Assembly (NCBI RefSeq): GCF_002916655.1
Contig: NZ_PPSM01000014.1
Span: forward strand, 722,903-786,902
DNA length: 64,000 bases
Direction of reading: 5' to 3'
Source: Novosphingobium sp. HII-3
Lineage (GTDB): Bacteria; Pseudomonadota; Alphaproteobacteria; Sphingomonadales; Sphingomonadaceae
Positions 63,975 through 64,000 of this stretch are shown in pieces. Position 1 is the first letter of the stretch; every line of letters starts with the position of its first letter. The notes beneath the pieces were generated by a model. It was not told the DNA's origin, did no database searches, and was given only the letters and a program-made list of their open reading frames with translations. A program made the translations under genes and the position numbers.

Positions 63975-64000
63975 CCGCTATAACGTCCAATCTGTTATAG
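63975..64000. promoter_or_regulatory. Dyad 2: CCGCTATAAC-N9-GTTATAG (cut by window edge)
   Basis: CCGCTATAAC is the exact reverse complement of GTTATAGCGG; after 9 bases GTTATAG begins at 63994 and runs into the window edge, probably completing as GTTATAGCGG. Same architecture as dyad 1. Confidence 0.5.

Larger units (their letters stand above)
61152..64000. mobile_element. Left end of an integrated element at tRNA-Lys (right end off-window)
   Basis: Right after the tRNA the sequence changes: noncoding parts become AT-rich and repetitive, genes are short, tightly overlapping and mostly unrecognised, and one is an AlpA-like helix-turn-helix protein, a hallmark of prophages and integrative elements. 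No integrase is visible, and no second copy of the tRNA 3' end is in the window, so the element must extend to the right. Confidence 0.55.
63600..64000. other. AT-rich noncoding control region of the element
   Basis: No gene longer than a few codons. It contains the repeated CCGCTATAAC/GTTATAGCGG elements listed separately, a CCGCTATGAC variant at 63802-63811, and a cluster of TGCAAC/GTTGCA and ACAATT(G) repeats between 63845 and 63896, including AGCAACA...TGTTGC arms. Such density of repeats in AT-rich DNA suits a promoter-operator, a replication or partition site, or all of these. Confidence 0.55.

Noticed and set aside
61152..64000. CRISPR array
   Set aside because: The repeats in the tRNA-Lys element are too short and irregular, without equal-length spacers; no cas gene is present anywhere in the window.

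Overview
The window is a 64 kb chromosomal segment of a GC-rich alphaproteobacterium, most likely a sphingomonad (order Sphingomonadales, Novosphingobium/Sphingobium-like). The evidence is the combination of SciP (DUF1153) and CpdR cell-cycle regulators, a SapC-family protein, a large TonB-dependent receptor, a sphingomonad-type DnaE, a eukaryote-like NADP isocitrate dehydrogenase and alphaproteobacterial promoter and operator signatures (LexA GAAC-N7-GAAC, EcfG GGAAC-N16-CGTT, RpoH CTTG-N18-CYTATNTNNG). Genus assignment is inference.

Layout, left to right. 1-8.3 kb: recA (cut by the left edge), alaS, an EamA exporter divergent from an Lrp/AsnC regulator, a KefB-type antiporter and the lipoprotein gene bamD. 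8.3-16.2 kb: a TonB-dependent receptor, recN with a LexA box touching its start codon, a 2OG-oxygenase-like gene, ligA and sciP with a CtrA-like box. 16.4-21 kb: a class B3 metallo-beta-lactamase gene translationally coupled to prmA, then sdhCDA (sdhB is not here). 21-25.5 kb: an HdeD-like membrane protein, a BlaI/BlaR1-like pair with a TACAnnTGTA operator, a secreted unknown protein and a YpfJ-type metalloprotease. 25.7-36 kb: an M28 peptidase, guaB, an RsmB-type methyltransferase, a TPR protein, rppH, a YdjM-like membrane protein, a PAP2 phosphatase, a photolyase plus cyclopropane-fatty-acid synthase, and a PilZ protein. 36-45 kb: an SDR coupled to purF, lolC/E-lolD, glutathione peroxidase and dnaE. 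45-61 kb: two crotonases, a radical SAM protein divergent from a TetR regulator, a TauD-like dioxygenase, icd, tRNA-Val, cpdR, an N-formylglutamate amidohydrolase, a candidate small RNA, SapC, a GlcD-type flavoprotein, a DEAD-box helicase, msrA, an exported methyltransferase-like protein, aguB-like amidohydrolase, folK and tRNA-Lys.

61.15 kb to the right edge is different: it starts at the 3' end of tRNA-Lys, is visibly more AT-rich in its noncoding parts, and carries a leftward operon of five genes of which four are unrecognised or only partly recognised. Adjacent genes overlap by 4 bases or are 2 bases apart. The operon is flanked by a TTACCG repeat array on one side and a repeated CCGCTATAAC/GTTATAGCGG dyad on the other. 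I read this as the tRNA-proximal end of an integrated element whose integrase and other end lie outside the window.

The most interesting signals are noncoding. (1) On the minus strand at about 53.1-53.2 kb, an RpoH-type promoter drives about 100 nt that fold into stem-loops exposing an anti-Shine-Dalgarno CCUCCUCCC motif and end in a strong intrinsic terminator. (2) LexA-type boxes lie at recN and at a spore-photoproduct-lyase-like radical SAM gene. (3) An EcfG general-stress promoter match lies just upstream of photolyase. (4) The repeated dyads of the tRNA-Lys element look like its control region.
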